NCBI GenBank assembly: GCA_026391735.1
Contig: JAPLDL010000012.1
Location: 1-57,229, forward strand
Length of the DNA stretch: 57,229 nucleotides
Direction: 5' to 3'
Origin: Bacteroidota bacterium
Lineage (GTDB): Bacteria > Bacteroidota > Bacteroidia > Bacteroidales > FEN-979
The first letter of the stretch is position 1. Every line of letters begins with the position of its first letter. This document shows positions 24,449 to 34,000 of this stretch, piece after piece. Below the pieces are notes generated by a model. The model did not search any database. It saw only the letters and a program-made list of their open reading frames with translations, and was not told the origin of the DNA. A program made the position numbers and the translations under genes.

Positions 24449-25033
24449 ATGAAAAAAGATATCATCTTAGCCGGCGTCGGAGGCCAGGGCATCATCTCCA
24501 TCGCTTCGATCATCGGTTACGCTGCACTTCAGGAAAAAATGTTCCTCAAGCAATCAGAAGTCCATGGGATGAGCCAGAGAGGCGGGGATGTGATGTCAAA
24601 TCTGAGAATATCCCATGATGAGATCGCATCGGATCTGATCCCTTACGGACAAGCCGACCTGATCATCTCGGTGGAGCCGCTGGAATCACTCAGGTACCTT
24701 GGTTACCTTTCGCCCGAACAGGGCTGGCTTGTGACAAATACAACCCCTTTCAACAACATTCCCAATTACCCGGATCTTGGGAATGTGATGGCCGAGATCA
24801 ATAAACTGCCCCGCCACATAGCTCTTGATGCCGACACTCTTGCAAAGGAGGCAGGATCGGCGAAATCGGCAAATATCGTTATTCTGGGTGCAGCTTCACC
24901 TTTCCTGGGCCTGGGGTATGAAAAATTTGAGGATGCCATCCGCTTTATATTCAGGACTAAAGGTGATGAAGTGATAGAGAAAAACCTTGCTGCTTTGAAA
25001 CTGGGCAGGGAATTTGCAGATAGAAATATCTGA
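24449..25033 (+). CDS. iorB: IorB, indolepyruvate:ferredoxin oxidoreductase beta subunit
   Basis: The 194-residue protein is the gamma-type subunit of the 2-oxoacid:ferredoxin oxidoreductase family. The N-terminal ILAGVGGQGIISIA nucleotide-binding loop (about 6-19) and the EVHGMSQRGGDVMSNLR segment (about 38-54) are diagnostic. It works as a heterodimer with the product of iorA just upstream. Confidence 0.93.
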   Translation: MKKDIILAGVGGQGIISIASIIGYAALQEKMFLKQSEVHGMSQRGGDVMSNLRISHDEIASDLIPYGQADLIISVEPLESLRYLGYLSPEQGWLVTNTTPFNNIPNYPDLGNVMAEINKLPRHIALDADTLAKEAGSAKSANIVILGAASPFLGLGYEKFEDAIRFIFRTKGDEVIEKNLAALKLGREFADRNI

Positions 25034-25077
25034 AAAATAAATTATCTTTACATGTTTTATCATTCAAATATATATCT

Positions 25078-26265
25078 ATGAGGATCCTTCAACGGAAATT
25101 TTCTCATTATACTGATCCGCAAAAAGTCGAGAGGATGGGCATTTACCCGTTTTTCAGGATGATTGAGTCTGATCAGGATACCGTCGTTACCATTGGCGGG
25201 AAAAAAGTGCTGATGTTTGGTTCGAACAGCTATATGGGACTAACCAATCATCCTGCGATAAAGGAAGCAGCGATAAAAGCTACTGAAAAATACGGGACAG
25301 GATGCGCCGGTTCCAGATTTCTGAACGGCACCCTCGATATTCACGTTGAGCTGGAGAATAAACTGGCTGAGTATGTTAAAAAAGACGCTGCACTATGTTT
25401 CAGTACCGGTTTCCAGGTTAACCTCGGTGTAATTCCTACCGTAACAGGCCGGAACGATTACCTTCTTATTGACGAACTGGATCATGCTTCCATTATTGAA
25501 GCAACAAGGCTTTCATTTGCCAAGGTAATTAAATACAGGCATAACGATATGCAGTCCCTGGAAAGGATCTTAAAACGATGCGAACCCGGAAGAGTGAAAC
25601 TTATTGTCGTGGACGGTATTTTCAGCATGGACGGCGATATAGCCAAGCTACCTGAAATCGTTAAGCTGGCCGATAAGTACGGTGCTTCAGTGATGGTTGA
25701 TGATGCACATGCAATCGGGGTCATAGGAGAGCACGGATCGGGTACAGCTTCACATTTCGGACTGACCAAAAAAGTGGACCTGATCATGGGAACCTTCTCA
25801 AAATCACTGGCGGCGCTCGGAGGTTTCATCGCAAGCGATTTTGAAACAATTAATTACATTAAACACCACTCCCGTACACTGATCTTCAGTGCCAGTATGA
25901 CTCCAGCCTCTGCGGCTGCAGTCCTTGCCGCTCTGGAAATTCTGAAAAGCGAACCGGAACGGATCAAGAATCTCTGGGATCTCACTTGGTATGCCCTGGA
26001 TGGCTTCAAACGGCTGGGTTTTGATACCGGGCTCTCGCATACACCGATCATACCCCTGTATATTCGTGATAATATTAAAACCCTGACCCTGACAAAAATG
26101 CTTCTGGATGAGGGAGTATTCATCAACCCGGTGGTTTCTCCGGCAGTCAGCAAAGACAATACCCTGATCAGGTTTTCTCTTATGGCAACACATACCAAGG
26201 AACAGATTGATACCGCCCTTGAGAAATTCCAAAGGGTTGGAAAGAAGCTTCGCATCATCAAGTGA
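25078..26265 (+). CDS. spt: Serine palmitoyltransferase (sphingolipid synthesis)
   Basis: The enzyme condenses L-serine with a fatty acyl-CoA or acyl-ACP to give 3-ketosphinganine, the first step of bacterial sphingolipid synthesis. The 395-residue protein is an alpha-oxoamine synthase. It has GTGCAGSRFLNGT (about 75-87), the PLP ring-stacking His in ELDHASI, DDAHAIGVIGEHG (about 204-216) and the PLP lysine in GTFSKSLAALGG (about 235-246). The related KBL (2-amino-3-ketobutyrate CoA ligase) and BioF families share the fold. The GCAGSRFLNG wording, together with a following GNAT-like acyltransferase and SDR reductase, favours SPT. It is coupled to the next gene. Confidence 0.85.
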   Translation: MRILQRKFSHYTDPQKVERMGIYPFFRMIESDQDTVVTIGGKKVLMFGSNSYMGLTNHPAIKEAAIKATEKYGTGCAGSRFLNGTLDIHVELENKLAEYVKKDAALCFSTGFQVNLGVIPTVTGRNDYLLIDELDHASIIEATRLSFAKVIKYRHNDMQSLERILKRCEPGRVKLIVVDGIFSMDGDIAKLPEIVKLADKYGASVMVDDAHAIGVIGEHGSGTASHFGLTKKVDLIMGTFSKSLAALGGFIASDFETINYIKHHSRTLIFSASMTPASAAAVLAALEILKSEPERIKNLWDLTWYALDGFKRLGFDTGLSHTPIIPLYIRDNIKTLTLTKMLLDEGVFINPVVSPAVSKDNTLIRFSLMATHTKEQIDTALEKFQRVGKKLRIIK

Positions 26266-26282
26266 TGCAAAAAACAGGAACC

Positions 26283-27413
26283 ATGACCATCATTATTAAA
26301 CCGGTTGAGTCCAGGGGTGACCTGAACCGTTTTATCAAATTTCCTTACAAACTATACAAAGGCAATAAATACTGGTGCCCTCCCATGCGTATGGATGAAA
26401 GGAATACCCTTGACCCTAAAAAGAACCCGGCGTTTGAGTTTTGTGAAGCGCGTTATTTTCTTGCCTTTAAGGGAAAAGAAGTTGTGGGAAGGGTTGCGGC
26501 TATCATAAACATGGCTTCCAATAACCGCTGGAATGAAAAGCTTGTGCGGTTCGGCTGGATCGATTTCATTGATGATAATGAGGTTTCCACAGCCCTCATT
26601 GATGCAGTGACCGAATGGGGAAAAGCAAAAGGAATGCAGGGAATTCATGGCCCCCTGGGTTTTTCTGATATGGATAACGAAGGCATGCTGATCAAAGGAT
26701 TCGAAGAACTGGCAACCCTGGCCTCGATCTATAATTACCCGTACTACGTTGATCATATGCAGAAACTGGGTTTCGGGAGGGCTGCCGACTGGGTTCAGAA
26801 TGAAGTAAAAATGTTGCCAATTCCCGATAAGATAAAGAGGACTGCAGAACTGGTTGCGAAAAAATACAACCTGAGGATCCTGCAAGCCAAAAAAGCAAAG
26901 GACTTCTTACCTTACGCCGGTAAAATGTGGAACACCCTGAATGAAGCCTTCGATAATCTTTACGGCTATACCAGGCTTACGAAAAAACAAACCGACCTTT
27001 ATACAAAACAGTATTTCCCGTTCATCAACCCCGATTATGTTTGCATGGTTCTGGACCAGGCGGATGAGGTGGTAGGTTTTGGGATCTGTTTACCTTCACT
27101 CACACGGGCTATGCAAAAATCAAACGGCAGGCTTTTTCCCTTTGGCTGGTATCATGTGCTGAAAGCCCTGAAATCAAATGAAATCATTGACATGTATCTC
27201 AACGGGGTGAAACCCGATTACCTGAATAAAGGCGTTGTATCAATCTATTATAATGAGATTCATAAAGGATTCCTTAAGAACAACGTCAAATACGTTGTTA
27301 CAAATCCCCAGCTTGAGGACAATAAAGGTGCAGTGTTGATGTGGAAAAATTTCGAAACCGTTCGCCAGCATATTACTCGCCGTTGCTGGGTAAAACATTT
27401 TGACTCCCATTGA
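26283..27413 (+). CDS. GNAT-fold acyltransferase paralog 1, candidate ceramide synthase
   Basis: The 376-residue protein aligns along its full length with the product of 28433-29551. Shared blocks include YKGN-YWCPP, RFGWIDFIDD, GMxGIHGPLGF-DMDNEGM, YNYPYYVDHM, NEIIDMYL and NPQLEDN. It starts at 26283 because that ATG aligns with the paralog's start and follows AGGAA; an ATG at 26265 overlapping the SPT stop is an alternative. The C-terminal GNAT acyl-CoA loop is degenerate (YLNKGVV instead of YQGKGA). Bacterial ceramide synthases belong to the GNAT superfamily and are encoded with SPT, so N-acylation of a sphingoid base is a reasonable hypothesis. Paralog 1 may instead be a divergent partner. 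Confidence 0.6.
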   Translation: MTIIIKPVESRGDLNRFIKFPYKLYKGNKYWCPPMRMDERNTLDPKKNPAFEFCEARYFLAFKGKEVVGRVAAIINMASNNRWNEKLVRFGWIDFIDDNEVSTALIDAVTEWGKAKGMQGIHGPLGFSDMDNEGMLIKGFEELATLASIYNYPYYVDHMQKLGFGRAADWVQNEVKMLPIPDKIKRTAELVAKKYNLRILQAKKAKDFLPYAGKMWNTLNEAFDNLYGYTRLTKKQTDLYTKQYFPFINPDYVCMVLDQADEVVGFGICLPSLTRAMQKSNGRLFPFGWYHVLKALKSNEIIDMYLNGVKPDYLNKGVVSIYYNEIHKGFLKNNVKYVVTNPQLEDNKGAVLMWKNFETVRQHITRRCWVKHFDSH

Positions 27414-28417
27414 TGGCCAATATCCTGATCACCGGGTCAAGCGGATTCATTGGCAGTTTTCTTGTGGAAGAAGCCCTGAAGAGGGAGCTCTCTGTTTATG
27501 CAGGTGTAAGGAAATCAAGTTCTCTCGCTTACCTGAAGGATCCCGGGATCCATTTTGCAGAATTGGACCTTACCGATAAAACCCGGCTTAAGGAATTTTT
27601 TCTTGAGCAGAAGCAGAATGGGATCAGGTTCGATTATGTCATTCATAATGCCGGACTTACCAAGGCTCAGAAAAAAGAGGATTTTTATCGCGTCAATTAT
27701 ACTTACACCAGGAACTTTGCCGAAGCCCTGATCGAATCGGACTGTATTCCGTTGAAATTTGTTTATATAAGCAGCCTTGCTGCATACGGACCAGGTGATG
27801 AAGCCAGTATGAAACCCGTGATGCTCGATGATGTGCCTAAGCCGGTCGACGAATACGGGAAAAGCAAACTGGAAGCTGAAAAATACCTTAAGACGCTTCC
27901 CGGGTTTCCCTTGCTGATCATACGCCCCTCGGGAGTGTATGGCCCAAGGGAAAAAGATTATTTTGTTTATTTCCAAACGATCAGCAGGGGAATGGAACCG
28001 TATATCGGTTACAAGCCGCAGATTCTTACTTTTATTTATGTGAGGGATCTTGTGAGGCTGATCCTCGATGCTACTGTGTCGGATATTAAAGGAAAGGCTT
28101 ATTTTATCACTGACGGGAAGCATTATGATTCCAGGGAATTTGCTGCCATAACAAAAAAGCACCTTGGGAAAAAAACCTTTAAGATCACACTTCCTCTGGG
28201 TCTTGTAGGGGGTATCGCCCTGGTGATGGAAAAGATCTTCAGTCTCGGCGGCAAGATGCCGACTTTGAATACCGATAAATTTAAAATAATGAAAAGCACC
28301 AACTGGACCTGCCAGGTCGATGCGCTTCAAAAAGATTTTGATTTCAGGGCTGCATACGATCTCGACAAAGGAGTAAAAGAAGTCCTTGAATGGTACCAAA
28401 AAGAAGGTTGGTTGTAA
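27413..28417 (+). CDS. NAD-dependent epimerase/SDR protein, candidate ceramide (3-keto) reductase
   Basis: The 334-residue extended short-chain dehydrogenase has the Rossmann motif LITGSSGFIGSF (about 4-15), YISSLAAYGP (about 121-130) and the catalytic YGKSK (Tyr and Lys, about 144-148). Extended SDRs encoded between sphingolipid genes have been shown in other bacteria to reduce the 3-keto group of the (ceramide) intermediate; that role is inferred here from position. The ATG overlaps the TGA of acyltransferase paralog 1, and a second acyltransferase follows after 15 bases. Confidence 0.7.
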   Translation: MANILITGSSGFIGSFLVEEALKRELSVYAGVRKSSSLAYLKDPGIHFAELDLTDKTRLKEFFLEQKQNGIRFDYVIHNAGLTKAQKKEDFYRVNYTYTRNFAEALIESDCIPLKFVYISSLAAYGPGDEASMKPVMLDDVPKPVDEYGKSKLEAEKYLKTLPGFPLLIIRPSGVYGPREKDYFVYFQTISRGMEPYIGYKPQILTFIYVRDLVRLILDATVSDIKGKAYFITDGKHYDSREFAAITKKHLGKKTFKITLPLGLVGGIALVMEKIFSLGGKMPTLNTDKFKIMKSTNWTCQVDALQKDFDFRAAYDLDKGVKEVLEWYQKEGWL

Positions 28418-28432
28418 TTAATCATTCCCCTG

Positions 28433-29551
28433 ATGACAGAGATCAGAGACGTAACCACATCCGCAGACTTAAAAAAATTCATCACATTTCCCCATCATCT
28501 TTATAAAGGCAATCCATACTGGTGTCCGCCTATTATTATGGATGAAAAGGTCACCCTTTCTCCGAAGAAAAACCATGCCTTTGAATATTGTGAAGCAAGA
28601 TACTGGCTGGCTTATAAGGACGGGCAGCTGGTCGGCAGGGTTGCGGGGATCATAAATCCGAAGGCCAATCAACGCTGGGGTGAGGACCTGGTTCGTTTTG
28701 GCTGGATTGATTTCATCGATGATCCTGAGGTTTCACAGCTGCTGATCGACAAGGTATCGGAATGGGGCCGGGCCCGGGGTATGAAAGGAATTCATGGTCC
28801 TCTCGGGTTCACCGATATGGATAATGAAGGCATGATTATCGAAGGGTTTGACCAGCATTGTACACTTTCTTCAATTTACAACTATCCCTATTATGTCGAT
28901 CATATGGTGCGGATGGGATTTGGAAAGGCAACCGACTGGATCCAGTATGAATTTGATATTGCTCAGGAGGTTCCTGATAAGGTAGAGCGGACGGCAAAGA
29001 TCGTGGAGGAGAAGTTCCATCTGAGGGTATTGAAGGCAAAACGGAGAAAAGACCTGATGCCTTATGCTTTAAAGATGTTCGCTATGCTTAACCATGCCTT
29101 TGATGAGTTGTATGGTTTTGCTGCCATCAACGAGAAACAGATGGAAGCATATGTTAAGCAATATTTTGGATTTATACGCCCGGAGTTTGTCGCATTTGTT
29201 CTTGATCCGAAAGATGAGGTGGTTGGATTTGGTGTATCCATGCCGTCGGTGACAGCAGCGCTGCAGAAGACCAACGGAAGATTTTTCCCTTTTGGATGGA
29301 TTCATTTGCTGAGGTCTGTATATAAAAACGAAATCATCGACATGTACCTGGTTGGCGTTCATCCCGATTATCAGGGGAAAGGCGCGGCAGCTCTGGTGTG
29401 GAGGGATCTTCACAGGGCCTACCTGAAATACGGAATTAAAAAAGCGTATTCAAATCCACAGCTTGAGGATAATACAAAAGCACTTTCCATCTGGAAGAAC
29501 TTTAACGGGAAGCAGACTATCAGGCGGCGCTGCTGGGTAAAGCATTTCTGA
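28433..29551 (+). CDS. GNAT-fold acyltransferase paralog 2, candidate ceramide synthase
   Basis: The 372-residue protein is a close paralog of the product of 26283-27413, separated from it by the SDR gene. Its GNAT cofactor loop is intact in form (GVHPDYQGKGAAALVW, about 304-319, matching Q-x-x-G-x-A). It therefore looks like the catalytically competent copy for moving an acyl chain, probably onto a sphingoid base. It is the last gene of the SPT operon and is followed by a strong terminator. A third, more distant relative is at 44896-46092. Ceramide-synthase activity is inferred from gene context and fold. Confidence 0.65.
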   Translation: MTEIRDVTTSADLKKFITFPHHLYKGNPYWCPPIIMDEKVTLSPKKNHAFEYCEARYWLAYKDGQLVGRVAGIINPKANQRWGEDLVRFGWIDFIDDPEVSQLLIDKVSEWGRARGMKGIHGPLGFTDMDNEGMIIEGFDQHCTLSSIYNYPYYVDHMVRMGFGKATDWIQYEFDIAQEVPDKVERTAKIVEEKFHLRVLKAKRRKDLMPYALKMFAMLNHAFDELYGFAAINEKQMEAYVKQYFGFIRPEFVAFVLDPKDEVVGFGVSMPSVTAALQKTNGRFFPFGWIHLLRSVYKNEIIDMYLVGVHPDYQGKGAAALVWRDLHRAYLKYGIKKAYSNPQLEDNTKALSIWKNFNGKQTIRRRCWVKHF

Positions 29552-29555
29552 AAAT

Positions 29556-29584
29556 AAAAAAGGCGGCTTGCGGCCGCCTTTTTT
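29556..29584. terminator. Bidirectional Rho-independent terminator
   Basis: AAGGCGGC and GCCGCCTT form a GC-rich stem with a 5-base loop, flanked by an A-run on the left and a T-run on the right. It serves the ceramide operon on the plus strand and the SusD/SusC operon on the minus strand. Confidence 0.9.
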
Positions 29585-29600
29585 ATTCATGTCAATCTGA

Positions 29601-31010
29601 TTATTTGGTTGGTGCTGAAACATCCCACCATACTCTTGACCAGAGATCGATATCGGTCGGAGTATTAGGGTTATAGTTAGTTTCGCTCTGAGCTTCAGGA
29701 TAATGTCTCGGCATTTCATTCCTCTGGGCTGATGTTAAAGGATTAGCCTGAAGACCTATAACATTGTCTGTCCTTCTCCAGTCATTGTAAGCTTCAGCCT
29801 GGTTATAAAGGGCAATCCATTTCTGGGTCATGATCTCCTTAAATAAAGGAGCACCTGAAGAATAATTGATATATTGAGAATAGATAGCCATCCATGCTGT
29901 ATAGTCGGCTCCCCATTTCTGCATGGAGGCGGTTACGGCATCGATCAGGGCGGTTCTTACCTGGTCAACAGGAGCATTGGTCTTATACAGACATTCTGCC
30001 TTGATGAACAATACCTCCACATAGGATATAAACGGAACCACGGCAGATGCTGCGGCTACAGCGTTGCCCGGCATGGATACGTCGGCACTCACCTCGCCCC
30101 ATCCGTTTCCAACATAAGCAGTATCGCCAACAGCGGTTGCAAACATCGGAAGCCTGGGATCATGGCGAACCAGGTTCAGGGTGTCGATGAACACCTTGGC
30201 CATGGTAATATCACCACGCTGCGACATAAACTGGTACAGGGGGTTCTGTGAGCCTGCTGCATCAAAAAATGTGAATTGCAGGTCGTTGTCATTGCTGCTG
30301 ATGGCGGCAGAGACTTCAGCCAGGACTTGGGTATACACCGTGTTATCAAGTTTGCATTTATGCAAGATATAGCGTGCTTTGAGGGAATGGGCTGCTGCAA
30401 GCCATTTTGCAGGATCGCCACCATACATAACGTCACCCTGAGCCGAAGGTGCTCCTGGTGTGTTTAACTGAATGATAGCATCATCAAGCAGCCTGAGGAC
30501 CTCAGTATAAACAGCTTCCTGATTATCAAAAGCAGGTGTAAGGTTTCCAACACCCTGGAATGCCTGAGATAATGGAATACTTCCCCAGAAGTCGGTTGTA
30601 ATACCCAGGGAATTTGCCATAAGTACCTCGGCAATCCCCATGTACGTGGGGTTAGAGCCGGTGGCTTTGCTCATGATTGTCTCAAGGTTCATCATGGTGT
30701 TGGTATAGTTGGTCACCCACAGGTTGTTGATATCCGACGGAAGCAGATAATAATTCGCTGTGCTTTGTGACTGACGGGCGACGCCCTGAAAATACTGCAA
30801 CCAAATGGAGGTAACCCTGCAAAGGTCATTCCCTCCGATAGTGTTGTAGGCCATGTTGGCCTGAACACCTGTCAATATTGAACTCATAGGCACATCGGAA
30901 GGTGCATCCGGGTTGACATTTAGGTCGGTGTTGATCCATTTCTTACATGAACCGAGCGCCAAAGCCATCATGAAAACCAGCCCTATGAATTTTATGTTAA
31001 TGTTTTTCAT
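29601..31010 (-). CDS. SusD/RagB-family outer-membrane lipoprotein (SusD-like 2)
   Basis: The 469-residue lipoprotein has a signal peptide with lipobox ALGSC (Cys at 22), and the mature start KKWINTDLNVNPDAP is typical of the SusD-like 2 group. Four TPR-like helices hold the ligand-binding site of the family. SusD proteins form the lid over a SusC transporter and capture glycans or peptides at the cell surface. The SusC partner lies 45 bases upstream on the same strand. There is no glycoside hydrolase or peptidase nearby to suggest the ligand. Confidence 0.92.
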   Translation of the reverse strand: MKNINIKFIGLVFMMALALGSCKKWINTDLNVNPDAPSDVPMSSILTGVQANMAYNTIGGNDLCRVTSIWLQYFQGVARQSQSTANYYLLPSDINNLWVTNYTNTMMNLETIMSKATGSNPTYMGIAEVLMANSLGITTDFWGSIPLSQAFQGVGNLTPAFDNQEAVYTEVLRLLDDAIIQLNTPGAPSAQGDVMYGGDPAKWLAAAHSLKARYILHKCKLDNTVYTQVLAEVSAAISSNDNDLQFTFFDAAGSQNPLYQFMSQRGDITMAKVFIDTLNLVRHDPRLPMFATAVGDTAYVGNGWGEVSADVSMPGNAVAAASAVVPFISYVEVLFIKAECLYKTNAPVDQVRTALIDAVTASMQKWGADYTAWMAIYSQYINYSSGAPLFKEIMTQKWIALYNQAEAYNDWRRTDNVIGLQANPLTSAQRNEMPRHYPEAQSETNYNPNTPTDIDLWSRVWWDVSAPTK

Positions 31011-31055
31011 ATCTGTTTTGTTTTTAATTTTTATTTTCTGTTATTCTGAAACGGC

Positions 31056-34000
31056 TTAGAATGCTAAGTTCAGACCAACGGTGTAACTTCTGGTGCCGGG
31101 CATGTTGAAATAGTCGATACCCTGTGCATTTGAAGCGCCCAGGAGGTTTGTTTCAGGATCGATACCCTGGTACTTGGTACTGATCCAGAGGTTCGTTCCG
31201 GTGAAATATACGCTCAGGCCCTTGATGAAGGTCTTTTTCAGCAAATTGGTGAAACTGTAAGTCAGAGTAACGGTACGTAAACGAACCCATCCTGAATTTT
31301 CAACATAATCAGACATAGGCCCGGTAAAACCGCTGCCTACATTCTGAGTTCTCCAGAAATAGTCAAGTTTAACAGGAATATTATTGGTCTGTCCCTTGGA
31401 GTTTACGCCCTGGAATGTATACCATTCGTCGCGGTTTGCAGTTCCCTGCGAAGTCCCGAAATAATCCAGAGCTCCACGGGTACCGTTCCACATCATACCA
31501 CCGTATTTGATATCAAATAACAAATAAAGGCTGAGGTCCTTCCAGCGAAGGTTGGTTCCGATACCTGCAGTCCATTTGGGGTCAACGTTGCCTAATCCGA
31601 CCATGTCATTTGTCATTATAGGATAACCGTCGTCGCCGATAAGGAGGTTCCCATGGGAATCCCTCTGCCAGTCATAACCGTAAATAGTACGATAAGGTTG
31701 TCCGGCAAAAGCATCGATTTCGGATCCTTCAAAACCACCAAGGAATAATTTGGTGATACCGGGAGCAAGTGCATCCACATTGTTCTTGATCAATGACCAG
31801 TTTACAAGGATGTCCCAGGTCCAGTCTTTTGTTTTGACGGGAACGAGATCAAGGGTAACTTCATGACCGTATGTTGTCATGGATGCAGCATTCAGAGTTG
31901 TTGAAGAATACCCTGTTGAAGCTGCAATAGGAACTGAAAGGATCAGATCTTCTCCTTTGTTATGGAAATAGGTATAGGAGAGGCCAAAACGGTTCTTCCA
32001 GAATTTAAGGTCAGTTCCGACTTCGAAGGTCTTGGTCTTTTCAGGTTTCAGCTGGTTGTTCCCGAGGTTATTGCTTAATGCAAAAGCATTGTTGCCATTC
32101 CAGGGGAAAACAAGACCCGTCGTCCATCCGTCAAGTACAGCAGGAGTGTTATAATAAGTCAGAGTGTTATAAGGGGTAGCATCTTTTGCAACGATGGCAT
32201 AAGAGATCCTTACCTTACCATAAGGCAGTACCTTGTTATCCTTCAGACCGGGCAGCTGAGTGAAGATCCAGCCTGCACCTACCGAGGGATAGAAGAATGA
32301 ATTCTTGCCCTGGGGCAGAGTAGTTGACCAGTCGTTACGACCTGTTAAGCTTAAGTACAGCATATTTTTCCACGATAACTGGAGGTCTCCATAAATTGCA
32401 GCCCTTCTGATCTCGGTGGTGGATGTATAGGCGCTGATGGTAGTCCCGTTATTCAGGTTGTAATATTCGGGAATTACCAGTCCGTTTGCTGTTGCCTGAA
32501 GTCCCTGGTAATACTGTTGGGTCATGTTCTGGCCGATGAGGAGTTTCAGGTTGAAATCCTTTGCGAAATCCTTGTCGATATTCATCATAAGGTCAGAGTT
32601 CATGTCCTTGCTTGTTTCCTGGCCATTTCTGTTATAACCATCAGGATAATAAGCCGAAGAATAAACATTCATGTAATCCTGCCATTTGCGGCCCCACCAG
32701 TCAACACCAAGGCGATAGGTGAAGGACAGCCATTTCGTGGCAAAATAATCAACCTGAACGTTCCCGATCAGGCGGTTAAGCCGGTCGGAATATTTATTCT
32801 CGTTTGCAGTAAAATACGGATTGTCATAACCGCGTCCATGGCGATAGCTTCTCTGTATTGTACCGTTTTCAACATCGGGTAATAAGTATCCTGCCGAGTT
32901 GTCAAAGGTATTCGGAGTCCTCAGGAGGCCGAGCATCACACCAGAGGTGTTGGAGCCCTGCTGGATACGGTCACCGCCTGTGATCATGTAATTGGCCGAT
33001 CCGCTGAGTTTGAAATGCTCGCCAAGCTTGGTATCACCGGTGATTTTAAAGGTGTTCCTACGGAATTTGTTGTTGGGAACAATCCCTTTGGACTGGTTGT
33101 CGGAGAAACTGAAATAGAAGGTCGACACATCGGTACCGCCCATAAGTGAGAGTGCATTGTTGGTGGTTACACCGGTCTGGAAGAAATCATAAGGATTGTA
33201 GGTTTCAACCGCACCTGATTTGGCAACCGGATTGTTATTGGAAACGTTGGAGCCGGCAACGTCAAAATTTTTCCAGGTGTTCCATACCGATGGATCTTTG
33301 GATAAGGACATTGTATCGTTTTTAGCGCCCCATGTAAGCCTGTCTCCCGAATACCATTTCCCGTTATGACCCTGTCCGTAAGTGGTCTGCAACTTGGGCA
33401 GCATGCTCACTTTATCAAACTGAATATAAGTGTTGAAATTTACGGAGATCTTTTTGCCCGGAGTCGACTTCCCTTTCTTGGTCGTGATTACAATGGCTCC
33501 CGAAGCAGCGCGCAAACCATAAAGGGCGGTTGCTGCGCCACCTTTTAAGACGTTCATTGATTCAATATCATCGGGGTTGATGTCAATATTACGGTTTGAG
33601 GTTGCAACACCGTCAACACCGTAAATACCGCCACTTTCGCTACCTGATATGGGAACCCCGTCAATAACGTACAAAGGCTGGTTGTTCTGCGTGATTGACT
33701 GAACACCGCGGATCTGTACGTAAGTGGCTCCACCGGCAACACCGGCTGAATTAATGACCTGTACATCGGAAACTTTCCCCTGCAGAGCATTGACAGCATC
33801 TGTACGGGCGGCTTTCATAATATCATCCGATCCCACTTCCTGGACCGAATATGACAAAGCCTTTGATTCCCTGGGAATACCGATGGCAGTAACAACGACC
33901 TCGTCCATATTCATGACGTCGTTATCCATTGCAACATCCAAGGTAGTTGCAGTTCCGATGGGAACCTCCTTGGTTTTCATACCTACATAAGAGAAGGTAA

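Noticed and set aside
25078..26265. Assignment of the PLP enzyme as KBL (threonine degradation)
   Set aside because: KBL normally pairs with threonine dehydrogenase; here the neighbours are acyltransferase and SDR genes and the GCAGSRFLNG segment fits serine palmitoyltransferase better, although the families are close.
27515..28399. A 294-codon open frame opposite the SDR gene
   Set aside because: The plus-strand SDR has clear catalytic motifs; the antisense product resembles nothing and is explained by codon bias.
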